From NCBI GenBank assembly GCA_964469525.1, contig CAYXYU010000014.1, positions 1 through 49,617 on the forward strand: a stretch of DNA of 49,617 nt, read 5' to 3'. This DNA is from JABDCD01 sp964469525. Its GTDB lineage: Bacteria; Pseudomonadota; Alphaproteobacteria; Rickettsiales; SXRF01. The notes under the pieces are model-generated. The model had not been told where the DNA came from, did no database searches, and saw nothing but the letters and a program-made list of their open reading frames with translations. The translations under genes were made by a program, and so were the position numbers. Positions 1 through 8,422 of this stretch are shown here, one piece after another; the stretch's first letter is position 1, and each line of letters begins with the position of its first letter.

Positions 1-1545
1 GGCGGCGGCATCTTCACCAAGGGCGCCGATGTCGGCGCCGACCTCGTCGGCAAGGTGGAGGCCGGCATTCCCGAGGACGATCCGCGGAACCCGGCGGTCA
101 TCGCCGACAACGTGGGCGACAATGTCGGCGACTGCGCCGGCATGGCCGCCGACCTGTTCGAGACCTATGTGGTGACCATCGTTGCCACCATGCTGCTTGC
201 CGCCATCTATTTCACCGGCGAAGTCCGCGACGCCATGATGCTCTACCCGCTGGCCATCGGCGGTGCTTGCATCATCAGCTCGATCATCGGCACCTTTTTC
301 GTGAAGCTCGGCAAGACCCGCAACATCATGCAGGCGCTCTATAAGGGCCTGATCGCCGCCGGCGCTCTTTCTGCGGTAGCGATTTACATTGTTACCAATG
401 CATTGCTTGGTTTTGACAGCTATTACATCGTCGGCGAAATCACCTTTACCGGCACGGATGCGCTGTGGTGCTCGCTGGCCGGGCTCGCCGTCACCGGCGC
501 GCTGGTCTGGGTCACCGAGTATTACACCTCGACGAAATTCCGTCCGGTTCGCAGCGTGGCGCGGGCCTCGACCACCGGCCACGGCACCAATGTGATTCAG
601 GGCTTGGCCGTGTCGATGGAGGCCACGGCGCTGCCGGCGGTCATCATCTGCGCCGGCATCATCTTCTCTTACCTGTTGTGCGGCCTGTTCGGCATCGCCA
701 TTGCGGCGACCACCATGCTGGCGCTGGCGGGCATCATCGTGGCGCTCGACGCCTACGGGCCGGTGACCGACAATGCCGGCGGCATCGCCGAAATGTCGGG
801 CCTGCCGAAAGATGTGCGCGAGAGCACTGACGCGCTCGACGCGGTGGGCAACACCACCAAGGCGGTTACCAAGGGCTATGCCATCGGCTCCGCCGCGCTG
901 GCGTCGCTGGTGCTGTTCGCGGCTTACACGGAAGATTTGCGGCACTATTTCCCCGGCGTCAACGTGCAGTTCGTGCTTAGCGACCCATATGTGGTGGTCG
1001 GCCTGCTGATGGGTGGGTTGCTGCCGTACCTGTTCGGCGCCATGGGCATGATGGCGGTCGGTCGCGCCGCTGGTTCGGTGGTGATCGAAGTGCGCCGCCA
1101 GTTCAAGGAAATCCCCGGCATTATGGCCGGCACCGCCAAGCCGGATTACGGCCGCGCGGTCGACATGCTGACCAAGGCCGCCATCCGCGAGATGATCGTG
1201 CCGAGTCTGCTGCCGGTCGCTTCGCCGATCATACTGTATTTCGTGATCAACGCCATCGGCGGCCAGGCGGCGGCATTCGCCGCGGTGGGGGCCATGCTGC
1301 TCGGCATCATCGTAACCGGCCTGTTCGTCGCCATTTCGATGACGGCGGGGGGCGGGGCGTGGGACAACGCCAAGAAGTACATCGAGGAAGGCAACCACGG
1401 CGGCAAGGGTAGCGAGGCTCATAAGGCCGCCGTTACCGGCGACACGGTGGGCGATCCCTACAAGGACACCGCCGGCCCGGCCGTCAACCCGATGATCAAG
1501 ATCGCCAACATCGTGGCCATTCTGCTGTTGGCGTTGCTCGCTTAA
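1..1545 (+). CDS. hppA: Membrane-bound proton-pumping pyrophosphatase, 3' part
   Basis: This integral membrane enzyme hydrolyses cytoplasmic pyrophosphate and pumps protons outward. The window begins inside the gene: the reading frame is open from base 1 and starts with the family hallmark GGGIFTKGADVGADLVGK, so the 5' third is missing; 514 residues remain. The acidic Mg-PPi-binding segment (PEDDPRNPAVIADNVGDNVGDC) follows directly, and many hydrophobic helices come after it. The segment GNTTKAVTKG (codons from 847) has Lys and Thr where K+-dependent enzymes have Ala and Gly, which by established family knowledge marks the K+-independent, H+-translocating subfamily. The stop at 1543-1545 is followed at once by inverted repeats. 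Identification is very secure; only the start lies outside the window. Confidence 0.97.
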   Translation, partial: GGGIFTKGADVGADLVGKVEAGIPEDDPRNPAVIADNVGDNVGDCAGMAADLFETYVVTIVATMLLAAIYFTGEVRDAMMLYPLAIGGACIISSIIGTFFVKLGKTRNIMQALYKGLIAAGALSAVAIYIVTNALLGFDSYYIVGEITFTGTDALWCSLAGLAVTGALVWVTEYYTSTKFRPVRSVARASTTGHGTNVIQGLAVSMEATALPAVIICAGIIFSYLLCGLFGIAIAATTMLALAGIIVALDAYGPVTDNAGGIAEMSGLPKDVRESTDALDAVGNTTKAVTKGYAIGSAALASLVLFAAYTEDLRHYFPGVNVQFVLSDPYVVVGLLMGGLLPYLFGAMGMMAVGRAAGSVVIEVRRQFKEIPGIMAGTAKPDYGRAVDMLTKAAIREMIVPSLLPVASPIILYFVINAIGGQAAAFAAVGAMLLGIIVTGLFVAISMTAGGGAWDNAKKYIEEGNHGGKGSEAHKAAVTGDTVGDPYKDTAGPAVNPMIKIANIVAILLLALLA

Positions 1546-1546
1546 T

Positions 1547-1618
1547 CCCCGCACTTGTTGCGGGGTCCGGTCCTGTTTGTGCACCAGACCCCGCAATGCG
1601 CCCGCAATCAATGCGGGC
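1547..1618. terminator. Inverted-repeat cluster between convergent genes
   Basis: Two perfect 7-bp GC-rich hairpins flank the gap between hppA (+) and the YqaA-like gene (-): CCCCGCA/TGCGGGG at 1547-1553 and 1559-1565, and GCCCGCA/TGCGGGC at 1600-1606 and 1612-1618. A further GGGGTC/GACCCC pair (1562-1567, 1587-1592) can form an alternative fold. The second hairpin abuts the minus-strand stop codon. No long T-run follows on either side, so a bidirectional terminator is an inference from position and structure. Confidence 0.45.
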
Positions 1619-2032
1619 TTATGCGGGGATAAACACCCGCCCGTAATACGTCGCCTGGCCGAGGGCGATCAGCGTCAGAGTGAGGCGGGGGCGGATGTTG
1701 AAGAAGCCGGCGGCGACGGTGAGGAATTTGAACATTGGCGCCCAGGAGAAGAGTAGCAGCCAGATACCGTACCGGGCGAACAGGTGGCGGAAGCGCTCGT
1801 AATAATGCGCGTTGATATGAAATTTCCCCTTGTGCTCGAAATACAGTACCAGTCGCCCCACCCACCAATTGAATGCATGTCCAATGACTGCCCCGGTCAC
1901 AGCCAACGCGTACGCGACACCCATGTTATAGCCGCCGAAGGCCTGCATGGCGTAATAGGTGGTGTCGGAGATGAAGGGGAAGATACTCGCCTGCCCGATG
2001 CATTCGAGGAATGCTTGCAGGTAGAGACTCAT
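1619..2032 (-). CDS. YqaA/DedA-like small membrane protein
   Basis: This 137-residue protein is rich in hydrophobic stretches. The sequence resembles small YqaA-type relatives of the DedA/SNARE-associated membrane proteins: an amphipathic N-terminus, a helix ending in GHAFNWWVGR, then RYGIWLLLFSWAPMFKFLTVAAGFFNIRP. DedA-type proteins are thought to act in lipid-carrier flipping or membrane homeostasis, but the role of this small branch is not established. The start at 2032 is chosen because its ATG overlaps the ispA stop by four bases (ATGA), so it is translationally coupled as the last gene of the xseB-ispA operon. A longer upstream open frame exists but runs antisense-like through ispA and has no family resemblance. 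The family call is moderate; the existence of the gene is secure. Confidence 0.7.
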   Translation of the reverse strand: MSLYLQAFLECIGQASIFPFISDTTYYAMQAFGGYNMGVAYALAVTGAVIGHAFNWWVGRLVLYFEHKGKFHINAHYYERFRHLFARYGIWLLLFSWAPMFKFLTVAAGFFNIRPRLTLTLIALGQATYYGRVFIPA

Positions 2033-3009
2033 GTTTTTCGATCGATTACGAACCGCGCCAGCGCGCGGAGATTGTCGGCCTTCCGGTCGAACACGTCGAG
2101 ATGGGAGATGGCCTGCTGGATAAGGATATTGGCATGTTCGCGCGCACGCTCGATGCCAAGCGTTCCAACTAGCGTGGCCTTGCCCTTGATCTTGTCCTTG
2201 CGCACGCCCTTGCCCATCTTGGTGCGGGTGCCTTCCACATCGAGCAGGTCGTCGGTGATCTGGAAGGCGAGTCCCATATCGTGCGCGTAGGCGCGCAGGA
2301 GTTTCCGCATCATCATCGGCGCTTTGCCAAGGATAGCGCCTGCCTCGCACGATACGGCGAACAGTTCGCCAGTCTTGAGCCGTTGCAGGCGGATAATCTC
2401 CTCGACTGACAGATTCTGATTCTCAGCCTCGAGGTCCATCATCTGCCCGCCGACCATGCCCCAGCAGCCCGCTGCTTGCGCCAGCGCCGAAATCAATTCA
2501 CAGCGCACACTCGGATCGGCATGCACGCGTGGGCTGGAGAGTATCTGGAAGGCGTAGGTCAGCAGTCCGTCACCGGCCAGGATAGCGGCCGCTTCGCCGA
2601 AGGCCTTGTGGCAGGAAGGCTTGCCGCGGCGCAAATCGTCGTTGTCCATTGCAGGAAGATCGTCATGGATCAGCGAGTAGGTATGGATGAATTCAATGGC
2701 AGCCGCCGCTTCCAGCGCGGCGTTGAAGGAGACGCCAAACAGGTTGGCCGAGCAGACGGTCAGGAATGGGCGCAGGCGCTTGCCGCCTGAGAGGGCTGAA
2801 TAACGCATGGCCTCAAGAATGGTTTCCTCGCCCTTGACGTGGTTGGTGCCGATGGCGGCGACCTTGGGGCTTAGGGAAATGACTGTGGTCTTGCTTTCTT
2901 CCTCTTCGGGCAGGTGCAGCAGCTCGCCCATGCGCTCGGTGAGCGCGAAAGCGACTTTCTCAATGGCCTCGTTCAGCCCGTCGGGGAGTTTAGTCTGCAT
3001 CTGCGTCAT
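2029..3009 (-). CDS. ispA: Farnesyl diphosphate synthase (short-chain polyprenyl synthase)
   Basis: This 326-residue all-alpha isoprenyl diphosphate synthase condenses IPP with DMAPP/GPP to give farnesyl-PP for quinone, undecaprenyl and hopanoid routes. GGKRLRP lies at about residues 75-81, the first Asp-rich motif DDLPAMD at 116-122 in the context HTYSLIHDD (Tyr at -5, typical of short-chain products), and the second motif DDLLD at 253-257. The N-terminus is about 25 residues longer than in E. coli IspA. The start at 3009 overlaps the xseB stop as ATGA; the frame extends further upstream, but only across xseB. The order xseB-ispA is the common bacterial arrangement (often followed by dxs, absent here). 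A second polyprenyl synthase at 22711-23718 handles the long-chain product. Confidence 0.93.
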   Translation of the reverse strand: MTQMQTKLPDGLNEAIEKVAFALTERMGELLHLPEEEESKTTVISLSPKVAAIGTNHVKGEETILEAMRYSALSGGKRLRPFLTVCSANLFGVSFNAALEAAAAIEFIHTYSLIHDDLPAMDNDDLRRGKPSCHKAFGEAAAILAGDGLLTYAFQILSSPRVHADPSVRCELISALAQAAGCWGMVGGQMMDLEAENQNLSVEEIIRLQRLKTGELFAVSCEAGAILGKAPMMMRKLLRAYAHDMGLAFQITDDLLDVEGTRTKMGKGVRKDKIKGKATLVGTLGIERAREHANILIQQAISHLDVFDRKADNLRALARFVIDRKT

Positions 3010-3263
3010 TCGGCATCGAAAGGCTGGGTGGTGGTAGCGCCGTCCTGGCTCTGTATGATGCGCTCGACCTTCAGCCGCGCATCGGCCAGCTTCTTCTGGC
3101 AATAATCCTTAAGTTCGGTCCCGCGCACATAATCGTTAATCGAGGCTTCGAGGTCACCTGCGCCGGACTCCAGCTTGCGCACGATCGCCTCGAGCTCTTT
3201 CAGCGCCTGCTCGAAGGTAAGCGTATCGGCGGAAGATTTTGTATTTTCTTGCAATTTGGACAT
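3006..3263 (-). CDS. xseB: Exodeoxyribonuclease VII small subunit
   Basis: This 85-residue protein is the small subunit of exonuclease VII, which degrades single-stranded DNA from both ends together with XseA. The core LTFEQALKELEAIVRKLESG at about residues 14-33 is the signature of the family: an amphipathic helical hairpin starting with F-E-x-A-L-x-E-L. The segment after it (DLEASINDYVRGTELKDYCQKKL) also matches. It is the first gene of the three-gene minus-strand operon and overlaps ispA by four bases. No xseA is in the window. Confidence 0.93.
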   Translation of the reverse strand: MSKLQENTKSSADTLTFEQALKELEAIVRKLESGAGDLEASINDYVRGTELKDYCQKKLADARLKVERIIQSQDGATTTQPFDAE

Positions 3264-3366
3264 TATCCCGTTTCCCCGTCAGTAAGCCCCGATTCTACGC
3301 ATTCCCTCCCGCAGGGGCAAGCGGAATCAGGGATTTCCGGGCATTGGCGGAAAGGTTAACAAAAGA

Positions 3367-3395
3367 TTGACATAAGAAAGGTTGTTGCCTATGAG
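3367..3395 (+). promoter_or_regulatory. Candidate sigma-70 promoter
   Basis: A perfect -35 box TTGACA (3367-3372) is followed after 17 bases by TATGAG (3390-3395), which matches four of six -10 positions. It lies in the AT-richer gap upstream of the orphan gene at 3421, so transcription would begin near 3402 with a leader of about 20 bases. This is pattern-based only. Confidence 0.45.
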
Positions 3396-3420
3396 TTTCG
3401 TAAACTAAATGAGGATACGT

Positions 3421-3771
3421 ATGAGCGATAAAGAGATTCCCTATCAGGCCAGACTGGCAGCGCAACGAATCGTTACCGGGGAAAATCCGAATTTTGTGTG
3501 GCAGCAAACGCAGGATGGTTATCTGTCACTGACAGTGGATGCTACCAAACATTTGGTTGATGATGTAAAAAATGAACATTTGGTGTCTGCGCTTGAAACA
3601 GCGGTTAGCATTGGGGCTTTTACTTTGACAGAACAAAAAGCTTCCGGCGCTTTTCTGATTTCTTATCCCAAACCTGAGGATACGAATCACTTCACCATAC
3701 GGATTACACCACAATACCAGCAATATCTTCAGGAATATTTTAAGACCCGCGGTAGCCGCTCGGTTATTTAA
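3421..3771 (+). CDS. Hypothetical protein, 116 residues
   Basis: I do not recognise this protein. It is soluble, without signal peptide or membrane segment, and has a polar mixed alpha/beta look, with an N-terminal DKEIPYQARLAAQRIVTGENP and a beta-rich C-terminal half (FTIRITPQYQQYLQEYF). The ATG at 3421 is preferred over one at 3409 because a GAGG ribosome-binding site (3411-3414) sits six bases upstream. Its base composition is clearly more AT-rich than that of the neighbours, which suggests later acquisition or relaxed codon bias. Its end overlaps the convergent pntB by eight bases. A plausible promoter lies just upstream. Confidence 0.7.
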   Translation: MSDKEIPYQARLAAQRIVTGENPNFVWQQTQDGYLSLTVDATKHLVDDVKNEHLVSALETAVSIGAFTLTEQKASGAFLISYPKPEDTNHFTIRITPQYQQYLQEYFKTRGSRSVI

Positions 3772-5155
3772 GCGCCTTGACCAGCTCTTCGGTGACTTTC
3801 TTGGCGTCGCCGAACAGCATCATGGTGTTGTCTTGGTAGAATAAGCCGTTCTCGATGCCGGCGTAGCCCGCGGCCATGGAGCGTTTTACAAAAATCACCG
3901 TTTTGGCTGAGCCGACGTCCAGGATCGGCATACCGTAGATTGGGCTTTGCGGGTCGTTCTTCGCCGCCGGGTTGGTGACGTCGTTGGCGCCGATGACATA
4001 GGCGACGTCGGTGGTGGCGAATTCGTTGTTGATCTCCTCCAGCTCGAATACGCTATCATAAGGCACGTTGGCTTCCGCCAGCAGCACGTTCATGTGCCCC
4101 GGCATGCGCCCAGCCACCGGGTGGATGGCGTATTTCACGGTGATGCCCTCTGCCTCCAGCGCTTCGGCCAGCTCGCGCACCGCGTGCTGCGCCTGCGCCA
4201 CCGCCATACCGTAGCCCGGCACGATGATGACTGAGGAAGCATTCTTCATCAGGAAGGCGGCGTCTTCCGCGCTGCCGGACTTGACCGGTCTCTCACTTCC
4301 ACCAGCACCAGCACTGGCACTGGTACCATCACTTCCGAACCCGCCGAAGATAACATTGATGATCGAGCGGTTCATCGCCTTGCACATGATGTAGGAGAGG
4401 ATCGCGCCCGAGGCGCCGACCAGCGCGCCGGTGATGATGAGCAGGGGATTGCCGAGCGTGAAGCCGATGCCAGACGCCGCCCAGCCCGAGTAGGAGTTAA
4501 GCATCGAGACGACGACCGGCATGTCCGCCCCGCCGATCGGCACGATAAGCAGGAAGCCGATGGCGAAGGCCAGAAGCGTCATCAGGATGAACAGGAATTT
4601 CGACTCGCTGATGCAGAAGATGACGAGCAGCACGAGGATTGCTCCCCCGGCAGTGAGGTTCAGCATCTGCTGGCCGGAGAAGCGGATGGGTTTGCCGGAC
4701 ATGATGCCCTGCAGCTTGGCGAAGGCGATGACAGAACCGGAGAAGGTGATGGCGCCGATCACCGCCCCCAGGCTCATCTCGATGAGGCTGCCGGCGGAGA
4801 GGCTGCCGCTGGTGCCGATGCCGTACGATTCCGGCGACCACAGCGCCGACAGCGCGATCAGCACCGCCGCTAGGCCGACCAGCGAGTGGAAGGCGGCGAC
4901 CAGTTGAGGCATGGCCGTCATCTGGATTTTGCGTGCGATGCCGGTGCCGATGATGCCGCCGATAATGATGCCGAACAGGATCAGCGCATAGTTGGAAATC
5001 GAGGGCAGGGCGAGAGTGGTGACGATGGCGATCGCCATGCCGGCGATGCCGTAGACGTTGCCGCGCCGCGCCGTTTCTGGCGACGACAATCCTTTCAGCG
5101 CCAGGATGAACAGCACCGAGGAAACGAGGTAGAGCAGGTAGGCGGTGTCGCTCAT
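3764..5155 (-). CDS. pntB: NAD(P) transhydrogenase subunit beta
   Basis: This 463-residue beta subunit of the proton-translocating transhydrogenase transfers hydride between NADH and NADP+ driven by the proton gradient. About nine membrane helices occupy residues 1 to about 265. The C-terminal NADP(H)-binding domain III starts near residue 300: it has VIIVPGYGMAVAQAQHAVRELA, the family fingerprint GYGMAVAQAQ, and later GANDVTNPAAK. The linker between the parts (SDGTSASAGAGGSE) is Gly/Ser-rich and less conserved. Its start overlaps the stop of the preceding small membrane protein by four bases, so it is the last cistron of a five-gene pnt operon. Confidence 0.96.
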   Translation of the reverse strand: MSDTAYLLYLVSSVLFILALKGLSSPETARRGNVYGIAGMAIAIVTTLALPSISNYALILFGIIIGGIIGTGIARKIQMTAMPQLVAAFHSLVGLAAVLIALSALWSPESYGIGTSGSLSAGSLIEMSLGAVIGAITFSGSVIAFAKLQGIMSGKPIRFSGQQMLNLTAGGAILVLLVIFCISESKFLFILMTLLAFAIGFLLIVPIGGADMPVVVSMLNSYSGWAASGIGFTLGNPLLIITGALVGASGAILSYIMCKAMNRSIINVIFGGFGSDGTSASAGAGGSERPVKSGSAEDAAFLMKNASSVIIVPGYGMAVAQAQHAVRELAEALEAEGITVKYAIHPVAGRMPGHMNVLLAEANVPYDSVFELEEINNEFATTDVAYVIGANDVTNPAAKNDPQSPIYGMPILDVGSAKTVIFVKRSMAAGYAGIENGLFYQDNTMMLFGDAKKVTEELVKALK

Positions 5156-5631
5156 GTTCTGGCGCTGCCTTTGGGATTATAAGTGAAGGATAGCAGCAGC
5201 CCAGCCAGCATGCCTTTGATCAGCCCACTGACAAACCACGCCACCGCCAGCGCGCCGGGGATGGGGAGCCACATATAGTAGCCCGCCTGCATGACCCCGA
5301 TCAGAATGCCGATGCCCAGACCGAAGCACAGGCCGATCTTGCGCGGCGAGATAGGGTGTTTCTCGCCGGGTACGGCGCAGGTCGCCTCGTCGGCGGCGCG
5401 CGCCATTTTTTTATAGAGGCAGCAGATGGCCGCTGCGATGGCGGCATGATACAGCCAGCACAGCACCATCATGTCCTGCATCTCGCTCTGCGGCCGCCAC
5501 AGCGACGCGGTGGTCTCGTACATGCCCATCAGCAGCTGACCGTGCACGAGATAATCGTACAGCATCAGAAAGACGAACAGGACAATGAAGCTGATCAGGC
5601 ATTGCCTGGTGAAGCAGTTCTTGCAGTTCAT
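5152..5631 (-). CDS. Unknown four-helix membrane protein inside the pnt operon
   Basis: This 159-residue protein lies exactly between pntAB and pntB, overlapping each by four bases (ATGA at both junctions), so it is almost certainly translated as part of the operon. I see about four membrane helices (residues 11-29, 54-72, 98-118, 124-149). Notable elements are an N-terminal Cys pair (NCKNC, residues 2-6), a conserved-looking stretch YDYLVHGQLL...LWRP around residues 25-47, and a basic loop KKMARA. Transhydrogenase does not need such a subunit in known systems. It could be an accessory or assembly factor, or an unrelated passenger. The start at 5631 is set by the overlap; the longer open frame upstream runs through pntAB in another frame. 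Confidence 0.8.
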   Translation of the reverse strand: MNCKNCFTRQCLISFIVLFVFLMLYDYLVHGQLLMGMYETTASLWRPQSEMQDMMVLCWLYHAAIAAAICCLYKKMARAADEATCAVPGEKHPISPRKIGLCFGLGIGILIGVMQAGYYMWLPIPGALAVAWFVSGLIKGMLAGLLLSFTYNPKGSART

Positions 5632-6029
5632 GGCTTTTTCTCCTTCTTCTGGAACATCGAGAGCATGCGCTGGGTGACGATGAAGCCGCCGAAGATGTTG
5701 ATCGAGGCGATGACTACCGCGATGAATCCGGCGAAATGCGAGAAACCGTAGCCCTCGGGGCCGAGCGCAATAATCGCGCCGACGATGATGATGCCGGAAA
5801 TGGCGTTGGTGACCGCCATCAGTGGCGTATGCAGGGCGGGCGTCACGCGCCATACCACGTAATAACCGACAAAGCAGGCGAGTACGAACACCGTCAGGCC
5901 GAACACGAACGGATCGATGCCGCCCGAATGCTGCAGGTGCAGGTTCATGGCGTTGATAGTCTCGGCCAACTCCGCCGACTGCTGCGCCAGCGCCTCGGCC
6001 TTGCGGCTGATCAGTTCACCGTCGAACAT
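5628..6029 (-). CDS. pntAB: NAD(P) transhydrogenase subunit alpha, membrane part
   Basis: This 133-residue membrane component of the split alpha subunit corresponds to the C-terminal helices of E. coli PntA. It contains the typical block ALHTPLMAVTNAISGIIIVGA followed by INIFGGFIVTQRMLSMF. The start at 6029 is supported by a GGAGG site at 6035-6039, five bases upstream. It overlaps the 3' end of the preceding unknown gene by 14 bases and the following small membrane protein by four. A three-subunit transhydrogenase (AA, AB, B) is usual in Alphaproteobacteria; the intercalated genes are not. Confidence 0.95.
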   Translation of the reverse strand: MFDGELISRKAEALAQQSAELAETINAMNLHLQHSGGIDPFVFGLTVFVLACFVGYYVVWRVTPALHTPLMAVTNAISGIIIVGAIIALGPEGYGFSHFAGFIAVVIASINIFGGFIVTQRMLSMFQKKEKKP

Positions 6030-6549
6030 CGCTACCTCCGTTGTTATCCGGCATGCCGTTCTCGCTCGCCTTGGGCGCAAACAGCGGTGAATCGACATGG
6101 AAATTCACGATCTGCCACGGGCCGCTCAGATGGTCCTGCCGCACTTCCAGGGCAACGACTGCCTTGCTGTTGGTGAATTCCGTGTTGCAGACATAATTGG
6201 CCGCCGCGTAGCGGATCGAGGGGGTGGTGATGGTGCCCCGGCTTAGGAAATTGCACTCCACATCCTGATTCTGCACGCCCAGCGTGCGCAGGACGTTGAA
6301 AATGCCTTCCACGGTGTTGCCGGATTTGCGGACGCTGTCGAGCATCATCGGGTGGGCGCGGCTTTTCAGTGCCTCCGGGTCCCAGTTGCGGATGATAGCT
6401 TTCAGCGATTCGACGGCGAATGCGTCAGCTTCCTGCTGCCGCTTCGTTTCAAGGGCGGCCTCGGAGTTGAGATACTGGTACGCCAGCGCTCCGATCGTTC
6501 CGATCAGCAGCACCAGCAGTATGATGACTTTCATATTTTCTTTGTTCAT
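6016..6549 (-). CDS. Unknown membrane-anchored protein between pntAA and pntAB
   Basis: This 177-residue protein has one N-terminal hydrophobic segment (residues 7-27, KVIILLVLLIGTIGALAYQY) that would anchor it in the inner membrane with the rest in the periplasm. The soluble part begins with a charged helix and continues into a mixed fold ending VALEVRQDHLSGPWQIVNFHVDSP, which has the feel of an NTF2-like or DUF4864-type periplasmic domain, though I cannot assign it. It starts 11 bases after the pntAA stop, and its end overlaps pntAB, so it is co-transcribed. No role in transhydrogenase function is known. Two cysteines (VECNF, YVCNT) could form a disulfide. Confidence 0.78.
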   Translation of the reverse strand: MNKENMKVIILLVLLIGTIGALAYQYLNSEAALETKRQQEADAFAVESLKAIIRNWDPEALKSRAHPMMLDSVRKSGNTVEGIFNVLRTLGVQNQDVECNFLSRGTITTPSIRYAAANYVCNTEFTNSKAVVALEVRQDHLSGPWQIVNFHVDSPLFAPKASENGMPDNNGGSDVRR

Positions 6550-6560
6550 AGTGGTTCCCC

Positions 6561-7679
6561 TTATTTGAAAGCCGGATGCACGGACGCGCCGCCTTTGGTC
6601 AGCAGCGTGCCGGTAACGAGTTCATCGTCCCACTGGACGTTGATGGATTTATCCTTGCCGATGATCAGCGTGGAGACGAAGTTATACAGATTGCGCGCGT
6701 AAAGCTGGCTGGCGTCGACGGCGCAGCGGCTGGGCAGGTTGGTGAAGCCGATCAGCGTCACGCCGTGCTTGATCATGACCCTGTCCGGCTCCGATAGCGG
6801 GCAGTTACCGCCCGCCGCCACCGCCAGGTCGACGATCACCGATCCCGGCTTCATGTCCTTCACCATCTCTTCCCTGATAAGGACGGGGGCTGACTTGCCC
6901 GGGATCAACGCCGTGGTGATCACGATATCCTGCTTCTTCAGCGTGTCGTGAATGAGCTGTGCCTGCTTTTTCTTATACTCCTCGCTCATTTCCCGGGCGT
7001 AGCCGCCCGCCGCCTCGCCGGACTCCTCGGCCTTGACCTCGATGAACTTGGCGCCCAGGCTTTCCACCTGTTCCTTCACCGCCGGGCGCACGTCAAACGC
7101 CGATACCACGGCGCCCAGGCGCTTGGCGGTGGCGATAGCCTGCAGCCCGGCCACACCGGCACCGAGCACCAGCGCCTTGGCAGGAGCCACTGTTCCGGCG
7201 GCGGTCATCATCATCGGCACCACTTTGCTCATGGTGGCGACGGCGTCGATGACGGCGCGATAACCGGCGAGATTGGCCTGCGAGGAGAGCACATCCATCG
7301 ACTGCGCGCGGCTGATGCGCGGCAGCAGCTCGAGCGCGAAGGCGGAAAGCTTCTTCAGATTATAGGCATTGAGCAGATCGCGCTGCGCGTGCGGCTCCAG
7401 CATGCCGACAAGCAATGCGCCTTCCGGCAGCAGCATCAGCACGTCTTTTTCCGGGGGGCGGACGGTCAGGATGATATCGGCGTCCTTGCTGGCGTCGCTG
7501 GCGGCAGCAATGGAAGCACCCGATGCCTGATAATCACTGTCGGCGAAGGAGGAACCCGCCCCGGCGCCGTTTTCTACCGTCACCTGCGCGCCGAGAGCAA
7601 TGAATTTTTTCACGGAATCGGGCGTTGCCGCCACCCGCAGCTCGCCTTCCTTCCGTTCGCGCAATACGGCAATTTTCAT
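6561..7679 (-). CDS. pntAA: NAD(P) transhydrogenase subunit alpha, NAD-binding part
   Basis: This 372-residue soluble NAD(H)-binding domain I of the transhydrogenase is related to alanine dehydrogenase. It starts with the family N-terminus MKIAVLRERKEGELRVAATP. The segment LSSQANLAGYRAVIDA precedes the Rossmann motif GAGVAGLQAIATAKRLGA at about residues 172-190, and FDVRPAVKEQVESLGAKF follows, as in the family. It is the first gene of the minus-strand operon pntAA-unknown-pntAB-unknown-pntB. The upstream gap (7680-7759) separates it from another minus-strand gene and presumably holds its promoter, which I could not pin down. Confidence 0.96.
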   Translation of the reverse strand: MKIAVLRERKEGELRVAATPDSVKKFIALGAQVTVENGAGAGSSFADSDYQASGASIAAASDASKDADIILTVRPPEKDVLMLLPEGALLVGMLEPHAQRDLLNAYNLKKLSAFALELLPRISRAQSMDVLSSQANLAGYRAVIDAVATMSKVVPMMMTAAGTVAPAKALVLGAGVAGLQAIATAKRLGAVVSAFDVRPAVKEQVESLGAKFIEVKAEESGEAAGGYAREMSEEYKKKQAQLIHDTLKKQDIVITTALIPGKSAPVLIREEMVKDMKPGSVIVDLAVAAGGNCPLSEPDRVMIKHGVTLIGFTNLPSRCAVDASQLYARNLYNFVSTLIIGKDKSINVQWDDELVTGTLLTKGGASVHPAFK

Positions 7680-7759
7680 TGGCCCTCTGCCTGTCGACGG
7701 ATTGAAAGCTAATTAAATAATCGATTTATCCTAAAGGGGAAAGAAGAAAAAGCGGTGCT

Positions 7760-8233
7760 TTAGACGTTCATCTCAATGCTGGCGCTGGTGCCGCCGGTTG
7801 CCATCGGGGTGAGGGTGCCAAGCGAGGCAAATGACATGTCGATGCCCTGACCTTCACCGACGGGCAGGCCCTCAATTGGCGGTGGGTTGAGTTTGCTGAA
7901 GTCAAGGCGGCTGGAAAAAACTTCACCCGCCAGGGTTGCGATTGCTCCGCCGCGTGCTTCCGGAAGGAGTCCCTGATGGAGGATATTATTGTTAACCTGG
8001 AGGCCGGCCTTGGTGATGTCGGTATGAGCGAACACGCCGGTATTCAGCGCTGTATCTAACCGGGTGCCGGTAAACTTGGAAACGACCTTCACCATCTGCT
8101 CGAAGATTTTATTGACGAGCTCATCGAAATCCTTCGGTGGGGCTTCATTCTGCCCGGCGCCGGCGCCCGTGCCGATGCCTTTGGCAAATAGATCTGCCCC
8201 TATTCCCGGGCCGCCACCCTGCTCTAATCCCAT
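7760..8233 (-). CDS. Hypothetical protein, 157 residues
   Basis: I do not recognise this protein. It has a Gly/Ala-rich N-terminus (residues 1-30), a central amphipathic helix (DFDELVNKIFEQMVKVVSKF) and a Gly/Pro-rich C-terminal half, with no signal peptide or membrane helix. The composition hints at a small secreted or structural protein without enzymatic motifs. The start is supported by an AGAGGA site close upstream of the ATG at 8233. It lies upstream of the pnt operon in the same direction, with a gap of about 80 bases, and downstream of apaG, from which a repeat element separates it. Codon use looks normal for the region. Confidence 0.6.
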   Translation of the reverse strand: MGLEQGGGPGIGADLFAKGIGTGAGAGQNEAPPKDFDELVNKIFEQMVKVVSKFTGTRLDTALNTGVFAHTDITKAGLQVNNNILHQGLLPEARGGAIATLAGEVFSSRLDFSKLNPPPIEGLPVGEGQGIDMSFASLGTLTPMATGGTSASIEMNV

Positions 8234-8317
8234 AAATCCTCTTTATCCTTCAAGATTATGATACCTCAATAACATTGTAAAAGCATGTGAAACTATTGTG
8301 ACAACCCCTTTGTACTT

Positions 8318-8420
8318 GTCATTCCCGCGAAAGCGGGAATCCATTTATTTTATAGATGGATCCTCGGGTCAAGCCCGAGAATGACAGGTTTTCTAAGCTC
8401 GTTCCTCGCTAAGAAAACCT
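8318..8420. repeat. Class A two-hairpin element (GTCAT...ATGAC) plus trailing hairpin
   Basis: Module one (8318-8385) starts GTCATTCCCGC, forms a GC hairpin ending GGGAATCCA, has an AT-rich loop, then TGGATCCTCGGG...CCCGAGAATGAC. Module two (8386-8398 with 8408-8420) is a 13-bp hairpin, AGGTTTTCTAAGC against GCTAAGAAAACCT, with one mismatch. The whole composite recurs at 25571-25673 with the same order and orientation. It ends two bases from the stop codon of apaG (minus strand), so it probably forms the 3' end of that transcript. Confidence 0.9.
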
Positions 8421-8422
8421 AG

